From assembly GCA_016718565.1 (NCBI GenBank), contig JADKCZ010000018.1, positions 521,001-585,000 on the forward strand: DNA of 64,000 bases, given 5' to 3'. Made by a program: the position numbers and the translations under genes. The DNA comes from Anaeromyxobacter sp. GTDB lineage: Bacteria > Myxococcota > Myxococcia > Myxococcales > Anaeromyxobacteraceae. The notes below the pieces were generated by a model. That model did no database searches, had not been told where the DNA came from, and saw only the letters and a program-made list of their open reading frames with translations. Every line of letters begins with the position of its first letter. Position 1 is the first letter of the stretch. Of this stretch, positions 9,395-22,745 are shown piece by piece.

Positions 9395-9844
9395 CGGCGC
9401 ATGCACCTGCGCAGCCGATCCAACCGCCGTGACGACGCACCGGACTGGCACCACCTCTCTCGGCGCGATGGCCGCCACCACCTCCCGCGCCTCCCGCGCC
9501 GACTTCCCGAAGAACCTCGGCAGCACCTCCGCCTGGTTCTCCGGCGTGAGCACCTTCGCCAGCTCGGCCACGCTGGACAGGCACAGTCACCCGTCTCGGA
9601 GCGGCGCCTCCACCGCAGGGACCCGTCGGAGCAAGGCCGCCGCCTCCTTCCGCTGGAAGGCCGCGCCGGCCGAGAGCCCCAGATCGTGGTGCAGGAAGGC
9701 CCAGAGGTTGGCGTGCCCCAGCGCCGCCCAGCCGCGGCGGCAGTCGAAGTCGGCGAGGGCGAGGAGGACGTCTGCCCTGGCGTGGTGCTCGGTGCGGAGC
9801 AGGTCGGCCAGGCGGGCGGCGTCGCGGCGAGCGTCGGAGATCAT

Positions 9845-10207
9845 GCACGGACCGTCTCATGAGATCTTCGGGCCTCGCCTGACGCACGGAGCGGCCCAAG
9901 GCGCGACGAACGCAGGCTGGGCCTCCGCACCCCTCACGCCCATCGACCGAGGCCACCATGACGGCCACGCGGGCCCTGGAGTGCGCTCCTGGCGCGGCCC
10001 TCCGCGCGGAGGCGCGACTCCGCGTAAACCAAGTCAAGAGGCGCCCCATCGGGACCGCTGGTCAACACAGAACAGGGCCCTGGAAACGCTTTCAGGTGCG
10101 CGTCGGAGCGGCGCGGCGAAGGAAGTCGCAGCTCCCCCGGCGTACGCCAGCGCCCGGTGACCGCCGGTATGGCTCGGCCCGGAGCCCAGGCCGACCCAGA
10201 CGCGGGA
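9845..10207. other. Intergenic stretch with no gene
   Basis: I see no convincing gene, RNA or clear promoter here. It separates the HNH pseudogene start from the end of the sensor kinase gene. A 10-bp palindrome TCTCATGAGA lies near 9856. A weak hairpin (GGCTC with GAGCC) near 10169-10185 could terminate the kinase gene. Confidence 0.6.
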
Positions 10208-12949
<2,742 letters not shown>

Positions 12950-13073
12950 CGGCCCAGCCTACCCCAGTCCGGGACCGGGTCCCGAGCTTCCCGTGGCGCC
13001 CGCAGGGGCAGCGCCGTCCGCCCAGGGCGCCCGGCCGGGAGCGCCGGCGGAGGCGGGCGGCTATGCTGCGCCG

Positions 13074-14045
13074 GTGGCCCCGCCCCGCGACCTCACCATC
13101 CGGCCCCTCGGCGTGGGCGCCATCATCGACCGGGCGGTGGCGCTGACCACTCGCCACTTCAAGCCGCTCTTCCTGGCCATGCTGCTGGTGCAGGCGCCCG
13201 CCTTCGCCCTGCTGCGGCTCACCTCGGCCCGCACCGGCGACCTCCTGGCCCTGCTGGCCGATCCGCAGGCCCTGGCGGCGCGCGCCGCCGGGCTGGCCGG
13301 GCTGGCCGGCCTGGTGGGCGGGGCGCTCACCGTGCTCCAGTTCCTGGCCACCGCTGCGGTCTCGGCCATCGTGGCCGGCAGCCTGGCCGGTGGGCCGCTC
13401 CCGGGCGCGCCCTCCACGGCCCGCCGCGCCGGCGCCGCCCTCGGCGCCGCCGCCTGGCAGCTGGCGGCCCTGCTGCTGGCGCCGGCGCTCGGTGCGCTGC
13501 CCGGCCTCTGGCTGGCGCTGCGCGCCAGCTCCACCACCTCCGCCCTGGTGGGCGTCGCGGGGGCGCTGGCCGGGGCCCTGGCGCTCTTCCTGGTGGTCCT
13601 GCTCCGCACCGTGCTGGCGCCCTCCGTCGCCGCGGTGGAGGGGCTGGGCGGCCTGGCGGCGCTGCGCCGCTCGGCCCGGCTCATGGCGCCCCGCCGCGGC
13701 CAGCCGCTGCTCGACCGGCCGGGGCTGCGCGCCTCGCTCCTGCTCCTCACCACCTTCGTCATCGCGCTGGCGGTGAACGCGCTGGCCAGCCTGCCGCGCC
13801 TGGCGGCCAGCCGGGTGGCCGGCGGCGGTCCGCTCGGGCTGCTGCCGGGGTCCCTGCCGGCCGGCGTCGAGCTCGGGCTGGCGCTCTTCGAGACCTGCGC
13901 CGGCGCCGCGCTGCAGCCCTTCTCGCTCTCGGCGGTGGCGGTCTTCTACTTCGAGCGGCGCGCCAGGGTGGAGGGGCTGGACGTGGCGCTCTGGGCGGCC
14001 AGCCTGGCTGGGCCGGCCGGCGCGCCGCTGCAGGTGGGGCGGTGA
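13074..14045 (+). CDS. Polytopic membrane protein, first gene of a MoxR-type cluster
   Basis: The 323-residue protein begins at GTG 13074 (MAPPRDLTIRPLGVGAIIDR). The motif RPLGVGAIIDRAVALTTRHF at the N-terminus is common in membrane proteins that precede DUF4129 genes in actinobacterial and myxobacterial clusters. At least six hydrophobic helices follow. The GTG has no clear Shine-Dalgarno but a TATGCT at 13062-13067 sits 6 nt before it. It overlaps the next gene by four bases (GTGA), so the genes are translationally coupled. Function is not known. Confidence 0.75.
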   Translation: MAPPRDLTIRPLGVGAIIDRAVALTTRHFKPLFLAMLLVQAPAFALLRLTSARTGDLLALLADPQALAARAAGLAGLAGLVGGALTVLQFLATAAVSAIVAGSLAGGPLPGAPSTARRAGAALGAAAWQLAALLLAPALGALPGLWLALRASSTTSALVGVAGALAGALALFLVVLLRTVLAPSVAAVEGLGGLAALRRSARLMAPRRGQPLLDRPGLRASLLLLTTFVIALAVNALASLPRLAASRVAGGGPLGLLPGSLPAGVELGLALFETCAGAALQPFSLSAVAVFYFERRARVEGLDVALWAASLAGPAGAPLQVGR

Positions 14046-14662
14046 GCGGCGCGGCGCCGCTGGCCACCGAGGCCGACCGGCTGGCGCTGGCCGAGGTGCT
14101 GGCACGCCCGGAGTTCAGGGACCAGCGGCTGGACGGCCTGGCGCTGCGGCGCTGGCTCCTGGAGCTGTGGGACCGCCTGGTCGAGGCGCTGACCACCGCG
14201 GAGGCGGAGCGCTACGCCAGCCTGGGGCGCCTGGTCTACTTCGCCGCAGCGGCCGTGGCGCTGGCGCTGGCCTGGCGGGCGGTGCGGCGGCGGGCCCGCC
14301 GGGCGGCCGGCCCCGTGGCCCCGCGGGCGACGGCGGCCACCACCGGGACGCGACCGGCCGGGCCGACCGCCGAGGCCGCTGCCCTCGCACTGGCCCGCGG
14401 CGATCCGGCGGGCGCGGTGCGCGCCGCCTTCGCCGCGGCGGCCGCCGCGCTCGGCCGGCGCTGGCCCGGCCAGGGCGGCGAGGCGCTCACCGGCCCCGAG
14501 CTGGCGGCGCGCGCCAAGGACCAGGGCTTCTCCGGCCTGTCGGCGCTGCACGAGCGGACCGTCTTCGGCCGCCAGCCGGCGGCCGAGGCGGAGGCCCGCT
14601 CCGCGGTGGAGGTGGCCCGCCGGCTCGAGGCCGCGACGCCGGCCGCCGGGGCGCGCCGGTGA
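14042..14662 (+). CDS. DUF4129-type protein
   Basis: The 206-residue protein has an N-terminal soluble helix region (EVLARPEFRDQRLDG...WLLELWDRLVEAL), one membrane helix near residues 63-80, and a C-terminal Ala-rich cytoplasmic part of the DUF4129 type (PAGAVRAAFAAAAAALGRRW...ALTGPELAARA). DUF4129 proteins regularly accompany MoxR ATPases and transglutaminase-like proteins. The GTG start overlaps the preceding stop and the 3' end overlaps the next start by four bases. Confidence 0.7.
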   Translation: MSGAAPLATEADRLALAEVLARPEFRDQRLDGLALRRWLLELWDRLVEALTTAEAERYASLGRLVYFAAAAVALALAWRAVRRRARRAAGPVAPRATAATTGTRPAGPTAEAAALALARGDPAGAVRAAFAAAAAALGRRWPGQGGEALTGPELAARAKDQGFSGLSALHERTVFGRQPAAEAEARSAVEVARRLEAATPAAGARR

Positions 14663-15801
14663 GGCGGCTGGCCCTGCTCGGCGCCGCGGTGGCGCTCGTC
14701 ACGGTGGTGGCCTCCACGGCGGTGGCGCCGCGCCGCGAGCTCGACGCCGCCCGGACCCGCCTGCCCTCGGCCGGCAACCCGGGCCGTCGTGGCCTCGGGG
14801 CGGCCGCGGCCTGGCTCGAGGCGACCGGGCGACCCTTCACCGTCCGCGGCGGCGAGCCGGGCCAGGCGCCGCCCGCCGCCGGCGAGGCGCCCGGGCCGCC
14901 GCCCGCGCCGGGCTCGGCCTGGCTCCTGGTGGCGCCGCGGGTGGCGCTGCCGGCCGAGTTTGCGGCCGCCTTCCTCGACCACGCCGCCCGCGGAGGCCTG
15001 GCGCTCTGGGTGCTCGGCCCCGTCCCGCAGCCGGCGCTCGAGGCGGCCCTGCAGGTGCGCCGCGCGCCGGGTGGCGTCACCCCGGCCGGCGCCGGGCAGC
15101 CAGGCCACCCGCTGCTCGGCGGGCTCCTGCTCCGCGGCGGCGGCGAGGGCGTCCTCTCCACCCACCCCGGCGCGCGCCCCGCCGCCGGCCCGGGCGAGCC
15201 GGGGGAGGCGGTGGCCATCGCGATCGGCCGCGGCGAGGTGCTGGTCCTCGGCGGGCCGGCGCTCCTCGAGAACGACGGCCTGGGCGAGGCCGACCACCTG
15301 TCGCTCTGGGTCAGGCTGTCGGCGCGCGGACCCATCACCTTCGACGAGCGGTGGCTGCCGCCGACCGGCGTCGCCGCGCCCTCGCCGCGTCTCCCGCTGC
15401 TGGTGGCGGGCCAGGCCTCGCTGGCCTGCGCCCTCCTGCTCCTGGCGCTCGGCCTGCGGCACGGCGCGGTGCGCCCACCGCCCGCCACCGCGCGCCGCAC
15501 CGCCGCCGACTACCTCGGCTCGCTGGCCGCGCTGACCCGCCGCGCCGGGGCCGAGCCGGCGCTGGCCGCGGCCTCCTGGGCCCGCCTGCGGCGCCGGCTG
15601 GAGGGGCGCCGCGGACCGCCCGCCCACCTCCCGGCGCCGGAGGCGGCCGCCCGGCTGGAGGCGCACGCGCCGGAGGCCGCCGCGGCGCTGCGGCGCGGGG
15701 AGGCGGCCTGCGCACGGCCCGGCCCGGGGCAGCTGCTGGCCGTGACGCAGGCGGCCGCCGACGTCGAGCTGGCCCTGACGGCGCCGCGCCGCAGGCCATG
15801 A
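14659..15801 (+). CDS. DUF4350-type membrane protein
   Basis: The 380-residue protein has an N-terminal membrane helix (residues 3-23) and an extracytoplasmic region beginning with an Asn-Pro-Gly-rich segment. The DUF4350-like core includes GAAAAWLEATGRPFTV, SAWLLVAPRVALP and ITFDERW. A second helix at about 255-275 precedes a cytoplasmic Ala/Arg-rich tail (TAADYLGSLAALTRRAG). DUF4350 proteins usually sit beside MoxR and DUF4129 genes, as here. The GTG at 14659 overlaps the previous stop. The domain is thought to be related to class I glutamine-amidotransferase-like folds; its role is unknown. Confidence 0.7.
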   Translation: MRRLALLGAAVALVTVVASTAVAPRRELDAARTRLPSAGNPGRRGLGAAAAWLEATGRPFTVRGGEPGQAPPAAGEAPGPPPAPGSAWLLVAPRVALPAEFAAAFLDHAARGGLALWVLGPVPQPALEAALQVRRAPGGVTPAGAGQPGHPLLGGLLLRGGGEGVLSTHPGARPAAGPGEPGEAVAIAIGRGEVLVLGGPALLENDGLGEADHLSLWVRLSARGPITFDERWLPPTGVAAPSPRLPLLVAGQASLACALLLLALGLRHGAVRPPPATARRTAADYLGSLAALTRRAGAEPALAAASWARLRRRLEGRRGPPAHLPAPEAAARLEAHAPEAAAALRRGEAACARPGPGQLLAVTQAAADVELALTAPRRRP

Positions 15802-15820
15802 GGGGCCGTGAGCGCGGGCT

Positions 15821-15849
15821 TTGACTCCCCGCCGCCTGGTCGCTACCGT
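15821..15849 (+). promoter_or_regulatory. Putative sigma-70 promoter inside the MoxR cluster
   Basis: TTGACT (15821-15826) and TACCGT (15844-15849) are 17 bases apart in the 80-bp gap before the lipoprotein gene. Transcription would start about 26 bases before its ATG. The lipoprotein and moxR could therefore be expressed apart from the upstream three genes. Confidence 0.45.
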
Positions 15850-15881
15850 CGCGGGAACCCGCCGTCCTCCTGGGACCCACC

Positions 15882-16570
15882 ATGTCGCGACGCCCCCCGC
15901 TGCAGCGACTCCTCCTGCTCCTCCCAGCCGTGGCGCTCCTCTCCGGGTGCCCGTCGTTCAGCACCATGGGCACCGCCCGCACCCTGCCCAAGGGCGAGAG
16001 CCAGCTCTTCATCGCCCCGGGCGGCATGGTCCTCACGGACTTCCAGCGGGACGACACCGGCGCCTACCAGAGCTACGCCTTCCCCTCGGTGGAGTTCGGC
16101 GGCCGCTACGGCGTCACCGACCGGGTGGAGATCGGCGGCAAGCTCTGGTTCCTGGGCGCCGAGATCGACGGCAAGTTCGCCCTGGCCCGCTCGCCCGACC
16201 CCGAGCGCGGCCTGGACCTGGCCGTGGCGCCGGCGCTGAGCGTCTACCCCTTCACCTCGGGTGACCAGAGCGCCACCTACCTGTGGGTCCACCTGCCGCT
16301 GCTGATCGGCGTCAACACCGGCGGCGGCCAGCTGGTCATCGGGCCGCGGATCTCCGACATGCTCATCGCCGGCGCCGGCGACACCATCAACGCGGTCTGG
16401 GCCGGCGGCTCGCTGGGCTACGCCTGGAGGCTGGGCGACGGCTTCCGCCTCCTTCCGGAGGTCAGCGTGGCCTGGCCGGTCCACGTCACGGTGGGCTCGA
16501 CCGCCGACCTCACGCTGGAGCCGAGGGGGGCGCTGGTCCAGGCCAACCTGGGCTTCCTCTTCGGCGGCGA

Positions 16571-16574
<4 letters not shown>
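15882..16574 (+). CDS. Outer-membrane-type lipoprotein
   Basis: The 230-residue protein has a signal peptide with lipobox LLSGC (Cys23), followed by PSFSTMGTARTLPKGESQLF. The rest is rich in alternating polar and hydrophobic strands (VEFGGRYGVTDRVEIGGKLWFLG, FTSGDQSATYLWVHLPL) and ends with LVQANLGFLFGGE. This pattern suggests a small beta-barrel of the outer membrane. I do not recognise the family. Its stop codon overlaps the GTG of the MoxR gene, which ties the two together. Confidence 0.7.
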
Positions 16575-17563
<989 letters not shown>

Positions 17564-17639
17564 TCCGATCCGGGTTCAGGTCCGCGACCGGGTTCGCGGT
17601 CGGGCTCCCCCTCCCGGCCGCCGGGCGTAGGATCCCCCC

Positions 17640-18251
17640 ATGGACGACGGGCTGGCGGCCCGGCTGAGGGCCGAGGGGATCCGTGACGAGCGCGTCATCG
17701 CCTCGATGGCCCGGCTCGATCGCTCTCGCTTCATCCCGGACCGCTGGCGCGCCGAGGCGGGGCGGGACGCCCCGGTGCCGATCGGCGAGGGGCAGACCAT
17801 CTCCCAGCCCACGCTGGTGGGCTTGATGACCGCTGCCCTCCGGCTCTCCGGCGACGAGCGGGTGCTCGAGATCGGCACCGGCTCCGGCTACCAGGCGGCG
17901 GTGCTCTCGCCCCTCTGCGCCGAGGTCTACTCGGTGGAGCGGCTCCCTGGCCTGGCGGCGCAGGCGCGGGCGGTGCTCCTGGACGAGCTCGGGGTCACCA
18001 ACGTCCACCTCCGGACCGGCGACGGCGCGCTCGGCTGGCCCGAGGAGGCTCCCTTCGACCGGATCCTGGTGACCGCCGCCGCGCCCGAGGTGCCGCAGCC
18101 GCTCCTCGACCAGCTGGCGCCTGGGGGCCGCCTGCTGGCCCCGGTCGGCACACAGGGAGGTCCCCAGTGGCTCCGGCTGGTCCGCTTCGACTGGGACGGC
18201 TCGCTCCACTCGAGCGACCTCCTCCAGGTCCGGTTCGTGCCCCTGGTCTGA
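17640..18251 (+). CDS. pcm: Protein-L-isoaspartate O-methyltransferase
   Basis: The 203-residue protein matches the family in length and motifs: RFIPDRW near residue 30, IGEGQTISQPTLVGLMTAAL, the SAM motif VLEIGTGSGYQAAVLSPL, VYSVERL and FDRILVTAAAPEVPQPLLDQL. It methylates L-isoaspartyl residues to start repair of damaged proteins, using SAM in the cytoplasm. The ATG at 17640 lies 6 nt after TAGGAT, which could be a -10 element or, less likely, a weak ribosome site. It follows moxR by 76 bp and may be separately transcribed. Confidence 0.95.
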   Translation: MDDGLAARLRAEGIRDERVIASMARLDRSRFIPDRWRAEAGRDAPVPIGEGQTISQPTLVGLMTAALRLSGDERVLEIGTGSGYQAAVLSPLCAEVYSVERLPGLAAQARAVLLDELGVTNVHLRTGDGALGWPEEAPFDRILVTAAAPEVPQPLLDQLAPGGRLLAPVGTQGGPQWLRLVRFDWDGSLHSSDLLQVRFVPLV

Positions 18252-18255
18252 CCCG

Positions 18256-18289
18256 CGCTCCCCCCCGAGCCGCGCTTGCGCGGCGAGCG
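18256..18289 (+). terminator. Possible hairpin terminator after pcm
   Basis: The stem CGCTC...GAGCG encloses a second inverted repeat GCCGCGC-TT-GCGCGGC (18269-18284), immediately after the pcm stop. No T-tract follows, so this is tentative. Confidence 0.35.
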
Positions 18290-18401
18290 GCGTCCCCGCG
18301 AGGCTCAGGGAGCAACCACGGCCGTCACCTCCTCGAACCCGGCCTTGCCTCCCCGCCTCCAAACAGGCGATTGAAGGCATAGCCCTCCCGCCGAGGCACT
18401 G

Positions 18402-19301
18402 GTGCCCTCCTCCCCCTCCCCCACCGCCGCACCACAGGCCTCCAGCCAGGGGCTCGTCCTCCTGTCCCTGCTGGCCCTCTACGTCATCTGGGGCTCCACC
18501 TACTTCGCCATCCGGATGGCCATCGACGGCCTGCCGCCGCTCCTCATGGCCGGCAGCCGCTTCGTGCTGGCCGGCGGCGTGCTCTACGCGGTGCTGCGGC
18601 TGCGCGGCGCCCCCGATCCGCCGGCGCGGGGCTGGCGCTCAGGCGCGGCGGTGGGGCTGCTCCTGTGCGCCGCCAACGGCCTGGTCACCGTGGCGGAGCA
18701 GTGGGTCTCGTCCAGCGTGGCGGCGGTGGTGGTCTCCTCGATGCCGCTCTGGACCGTGCTGGCGGCCGCCCTGTGGCGCGAGTGGCCGACCCGCGCCGAG
18801 GTGGCCGGCATCGGGCTCGGACTGGCCGGGGTGGTGCTGCTGCAGTCCGGCGGCGAGCTGCGCGCCGCCCCGCTGGGCGCCGCCCTGCTGGTGGCCTCCA
18901 CCTGGTGCTGGGCCCTGGGCTCGATGTGGAGCCGGCGCCTGCCCATGCCGGAAGGGCTGATGGCCAGCGCCGTCGAGATGCTGGCCGGCGGCGCAGCGCT
19001 GGTGCTGGTGGGGGTGCTGCTCGGCGAGCGGCTGGTGGCCGTGCCGCCGGCGCGGGCGGTGGCCGCCTGGCTCTACCTGGCCGTCTTCGGGTCGCTGGTG
19101 GCCTTCAGCGCCTACAACTTCCTGCTGCGGCGGGTGCGCCCGGCGCTGGCCACCAGCTACGCCTACGTCAACCCGGCCGTGGCGCTGGCCATCGGCGCGG
19201 CGGCCGGGGAGCCGGTGGGGCCGCGCGCCCTGGGGGCGCTGGCGCTCATCCTGGCGGGCGTCGGGGCGGTGGCGGCGGTGAGGCGCGCGCCGGGGAGGTG
19301 A
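18402..19301 (+). CDS. EamA-family (DMT superfamily) transporter, YedA/RhaT-like
   Basis: The 299-residue protein has ten predicted membrane helices in two EamA repeats. The first contains LYVIWGSTYFAIRMAIDGLPPLL and the second ends with FGSLVAFSAYNFLLRRVRPA...SYAYVNPAVALAIG, both typical. Family members export metabolites or drugs; the substrate is unknown. The start is a GTG at 18402. A second, related EamA gene lies at 42812. Confidence 0.9.
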   Translation: MPSSPSPTAAPQASSQGLVLLSLLALYVIWGSTYFAIRMAIDGLPPLLMAGSRFVLAGGVLYAVLRLRGAPDPPARGWRSGAAVGLLLCAANGLVTVAEQWVSSSVAAVVVSSMPLWTVLAAALWREWPTRAEVAGIGLGLAGVVLLQSGGELRAAPLGAALLVASTWCWALGSMWSRRLPMPEGLMASAVEMLAGGAALVLVGVLLGERLVAVPPARAVAAWLYLAVFGSLVAFSAYNFLLRRVRPALATSYAYVNPAVALAIGAAAGEPVGPRALGALALILAGVGAVAAVRRAPGR

Positions 19302-19358
19302 GGCGCAGCCCCAGCCCCGGAAGCCCCGCCCGCCCTCGCGTGTTACACCCCCGTGCCG

Positions 19359-21992
19359 ATGCGCCGCGCCCTCCTCGCCTCCGCTGCCCTGGTCGTCCTC
19401 CTCGCCGCCGGCCTGGCCGGGTGGCGGCTGCTCTCCACCGACGAGCCCGCGGCCGGACCGGCCGGCGAGGTCCGCCAGGACCGGACCGCCCGGCCCGCCG
19501 GCGCCGCCCCGCTCGACGCGCCGCCCTCGGCCACCCTGGCGCTCGAGGCGCCGCTGCTGGCCGGCGGCGACGGCCTGGAGGTCCTGGTGAGCGCGGACGG
19601 CGCGCCCCTGCCGGGCGCCTCCGTCCGCGTCTACCTGCACCGGCTCATCGAGCCCGGCACCGGGCGCCCCGGCTGGCGCCTGGCGGCCCAGGCCACCACC
19701 GGCGCAGACGGCTCGGTCCACCTGGGCGCCGCCCCGGGCGCCTACCTGGTCTCGGCCCGCTCCGCCGGCTTCGCCCCGGCCCTGGCCGAGGTGGTCCGCC
19801 CCACCGGCGAGCCCATCACCCAGGTGGCGCTCTCGCTGGAGCCGCCGGCCTCCCTCTCCGGCGCCACGGTGGAGCGCGCCACCTCGGCGCCGCTGCCCGC
19901 CACGGCGCTGGTCCTCTCGCGCGAGCCGGACCGCGGCGCCCCGCGCGGCGACCTCCCCGCCGAGGAGCGCGCCTACGCCACCAGCGACGGGCGGGGCCGC
20001 TTCCTGCTGCACGACCTGGCGCCGGGCCGCTACACCCTGGAGGCCGAGGCGGCCGGCCACGCCCGGGTGCGCCTGACCGGGCTGACCGTGCCGCGCGGCG
20101 ACCTGGAGGTGGCGCTCTCCTCGGCCGGCCTGGTGGAGGGGCGCGTCCTCGGCCCGGACGGCGGCCCGGCCGAGGGGGCCGAGGTGGCCTTCACCGGCGG
20201 TGACCAGGTGCTGGTGGTGACCACCGGCCCGGCCGGCGGCTTCGCGGCCGAGGTGCCGCCGCGGGCCTACCGGCTCTCGGCGCGCCGCGGGGAGGCCGCC
20301 GCGGCCCGGGCCCTCCCGCTGGTGGTGGCGGCGGGGCAGGTGGTGCGCGACGTGGAGCTGCGCCTGGGCGCCCCGGCGGTCCTGGCCGGCCTGGTGGTGA
20401 CCAGCGGCGGTGACCCGGTGCCGGGGGCCACCCTGGGGCTGTCGCCGGCCGGCGAGGGCGGCGAGCTGGCGCGCGTGCCGGCCGGACCGGACGGCCGCTT
20501 CACCTTCCCGGGGGTGGCGCCCGGCGAGTACGACGTGGACGCCGGCGCCGAGGGGTTCGCCCCGCTGGTGCGCCGCGGCCTGCTGGTGGCGGCGGGGGAG
20601 CGCTTCGAGCTCACGCTCACCCTGGCGGGCACCGGCGCGGTGGAGGGCGTGGTCTCCGACGGCCAGGGCCAGCCGGTGCCGGGCGCGCGCGTCCGCGGCG
20701 GCAAGCTGTGGGGCGCCCTGGGACAGGTGGACGCCGAGGCGGTCACCGCCGCCGACGGGACCTACCGCCTGGCCGGCCTCGAGCCGGGGCGCACCACCGT
20801 CAAGGCGCGGCGGGCCGAGGCGCTCTCGGGCGCGGCGCGGCTGGTGCGGGTGGAGGAGGGGCGCGCCACCCGCGCCGACTTCACCCTGGCCGGCACCGGC
20901 GCCATCGAGGGCACGGTGCGCGGGCCGGACGGCCAGCCGCTCCCGGCCCCGGCCCGGGTCATCCTGTTCCAGGCCGGCGCCGGGGCGATGTCCGGCCGCC
21001 AGCCCGAGCCGGTGACCACCGGGGCCGACGGGTCGTTCCACGCCGCCGTGGCGGAGGGGACCTGGCGGCTGGTGGCGCTCGGCGCGGGCGAGCCGCGGGC
21101 GGTCCGCTCGCCGCCGGCGGTGGCGGAGGTCGCGGCCGGCCGCACCGCCCGGGTGGAGCTCCAGCTCGAGGCCGACGACACGGTCAGCGGCGGCTCGCTG
21201 GCGGTGGAGGTGCGCGAGCCGGGCGGCGCCCCCTCCCCCGGCGCGGTGGTGCTGACCCAGCGCGCCGGCGGTCGCGGCCCGCTGGCCTTCCCGGCCGACG
21301 AGGCCGGGCGGGTGGTGCTGCCGCTGGTCTCCGGCGAGGCCGCGCTGGCCCCACTCTCGGTGGGCGCGCGCAACGGCGGGCGCACCGCGCCGCTCCAGCT
21401 GGTGCCGGCCGGCGCCCAGTCCCAGGTGGTGGCGCTGCAGCCCGCCGCGGGCCTGCGCGGCCAGGTGCTCGACCTCGGCCGCCCGGTGGCCGGCTTCACG
21501 CTCTCGCTGGAGGCCGGGCTCGACACCACCGACCCCGGGCGGGAGCTGGTGCGCGAGCTGCCCGGCGCCACCTTCGCCCTCACCGACCTCGCGCCCGGCA
21601 CCCACCGGCTCACCGTGCTCACCGCCGACGGTCGCACCGGCGCCACCGAGGTGCTGCTCACGGCCGGGGCCGAGGCGGCCGCCACCGTGGAGGTCCGGCG
21701 CGGCGGGACGGTGTCGGGTCGCGTCGTGGATCCGGCCGGCGCGCCGGCGGCCGGCGCCTTCGTCTCGGTGGGCGGCCGGGACCTGGGCGGCGACGGCACC
21801 GGCGCCGACGGCCGGTTCCGCATCCAGGGCGTCGAGGCCGGCGCGCAGACGCTCCAGGCCTTCCTGCCGCGCCTCGGCGGCGTCACCCGCGCCGTCGAGG
21901 TGGTGGCGGGCCAGGAGGTGGAGCTCGGCGACGTGCCGCTGGTGGCCAGCACCGGCGGAGGGCACGGCGGCGGCGGCATGCCGCACCCCTAG
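19359..21992 (+). CDS. Large secreted or anchored protein built of carboxypeptidase-regulatory-like repeats
   Basis: The protein is 877 residues from ATG 19359 (a GTG two codons earlier is an alternative). A signal anchor (MRRALLASAALVVLLAAGLA) leads into a chain of about eight to ten beta-sandwich modules of the carboxypeptidase regulatory type. Each has the pattern V-x-G-x-V-x-G-P-D-G-x-P-x-x-G-A followed by ADGSF/GADGRF and a Y-x-L or V-x-A end, for example GTVRGPDGQPLPAPARV and GRVVDPAGAPAAGAFV. The last residues are GGGHGGGGMPHP. Such chains occur in cell-surface or periplasmic proteins of Myxococcota. No catalytic domain is seen. It converges on the DUF2378-like gene. Confidence 0.8.
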   Translation: MRRALLASAALVVLLAAGLAGWRLLSTDEPAAGPAGEVRQDRTARPAGAAPLDAPPSATLALEAPLLAGGDGLEVLVSADGAPLPGASVRVYLHRLIEPGTGRPGWRLAAQATTGADGSVHLGAAPGAYLVSARSAGFAPALAEVVRPTGEPITQVALSLEPPASLSGATVERATSAPLPATALVLSREPDRGAPRGDLPAEERAYATSDGRGRFLLHDLAPGRYTLEAEAAGHARVRLTGLTVPRGDLEVALSSAGLVEGRVLGPDGGPAEGAEVAFTGGDQVLVVTTGPAGGFAAEVPPRAYRLSARRGEAAAARALPLVVAAGQVVRDVELRLGAPAVLAGLVVTSGGDPVPGATLGLSPAGEGGELARVPAGPDGRFTFPGVAPGEYDVDAGAEGFAPLVRRGLLVAAGERFELTLTLAGTGAVEGVVSDGQGQPVPGARVRGGKLWGALGQVDAEAVTAADGTYRLAGLEPGRTTVKARRAEALSGAARLVRVEEGRATRADFTLAGTGAIEGTVRGPDGQPLPAPARVILFQAGAGAMSGRQPEPVTTGADGSFHAAVAEGTWRLVALGAGEPRAVRSPPAVAEVAAGRTARVELQLEADDTVSGGSLAVEVREPGGAPSPGAVVLTQRAGGRGPLAFPADEAGRVVLPLVSGEAALAPLSVGARNGGRTAPLQLVPAGAQSQVVALQPAAGLRGQVLDLGRPVAGFTLSLEAGLDTTDPGRELVRELPGATFALTDLAPGTHRLTVLTADGRTGATEVLLTAGAEAAATVEVRRGGTVSGRVVDPAGAPAAGAFVSVGGRDLGGDGTGADGRFRIQGVEAGAQTLQAFLPRLGGVTRAVEVVAGQEVELGDVPLVASTGGGHGGGGMPHP

Positions 21993-22013
21993 CGGGCGCG
22001 CGGCCCCGGCCCT

Positions 22014-22631
22014 TCAGGGAACCAGCGGCGGCTTGGCCGCGTCGCCACCACCGGACCAGCGCAGCTGGAACACCGCCTGGCGCGCGCCGCGCGGGCGGGG
22101 CGCCAGCGCCACCACCCCACGCACCCGGGCCAGCTCCAGCACGGCCTCGAGCGAGCGGGCCACCGAGCGGAGCCACACCGGGTCCTCGGCGCAGGCGGCC
22201 GGCAGGCCCCCGAGGGTGAAGGTCACCTGCCGCGCGCCGGGCGTCACCTCCTCGAGGCTCCACTCGCCGCAGGCGCGGAAGATCAGGTGCCAGGCCTTGG
22301 GCACCCAGCGCGCCAGGGACGCCGGGGCCAGGCCGAGGATGCGGACGGCGCTGGTCACCATGGTCTTCAGGATGGGGCCGTGGAAGGAGGCCAGGGTGTG
22401 GTCGCGGAAGAAGCGATCCGCCTCGGCCGGCCCCAGGGCGTCGTAGACCGCCCGGGTGATGACCAGGTTGCGCTCCACCGGCAGCCAGTCGAGTCCGCTG
22501 GCGTCGGTCACCTGCGGGAGCCAGTCCGGCGGCAGGAGGGCGAGCGCCGTCATGCCGCCAGGACGCTCCTGGAGGAAGCTGGCGAGGGACTTGAGGTGGC
22601 GGCCCCGGACGACCGCCGCGTGCTCCGACAT
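22014..22631 (-). CDS. DUF2378-like protein (Myxococcales paralogous family)
   Basis: The 205-residue cytoplasmic protein starts at ATG 22631 with MSEHAAVVRGRHLKSLASFL. The segment LDWLPVERNLVITRAVYDALGP...FFRDHTLASF and the later KTMVTSAVRILG are like the DUF2378 / TIGR02265 family that is multicopy in Myxococcales. The function of that family is unknown. The assignment is from recall of the family pattern and is not certain. Confidence 0.55.
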   Translation of the reverse strand: MSEHAAVVRGRHLKSLASFLQERPGGMTALALLPPDWLPQVTDASGLDWLPVERNLVITRAVYDALGPAEADRFFRDHTLASFHGPILKTMVTSAVRILGLAPASLARWVPKAWHLIFRACGEWSLEEVTPGARQVTFTLGGLPAACAEDPVWLRSVARSLEAVLELARVRGVVALAPRPRGARQAVFQLRWSGGGDAAKPPLVP

Positions 22632-22711
22632 CGAGCCACCATACCCCCTCCGGCGCGCCCCGCACGTCACCCGACCACGGGGAGCGCGCCCGGGCCGGGG
22701 CCATTCCGGGG

Positions 22712-22740
22712 TTGACAGAGCGCTGCGAACGACCGATAAC
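22712..22740 (+). promoter_or_regulatory. Sigma-70 promoter of the tetR-RND operon
   Basis: A consensus TTGACA (22712-22717) and GATAAC (22735-22740) are separated by exactly 17 bases. The transcription start would fall at or within about three bases of the tetR ATG at 22750. Confidence 0.65.
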
Positions 22741-22745
22741 GCGCC

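Noticed and set aside
18639..21986. An 1,115-codon minus-strand frame opposite the EamA gene and the carboxypeptidase-regulatory-like repeat gene
   Set aside because: No domains, and amino-acid content is that of antisense of a GC-rich gene.
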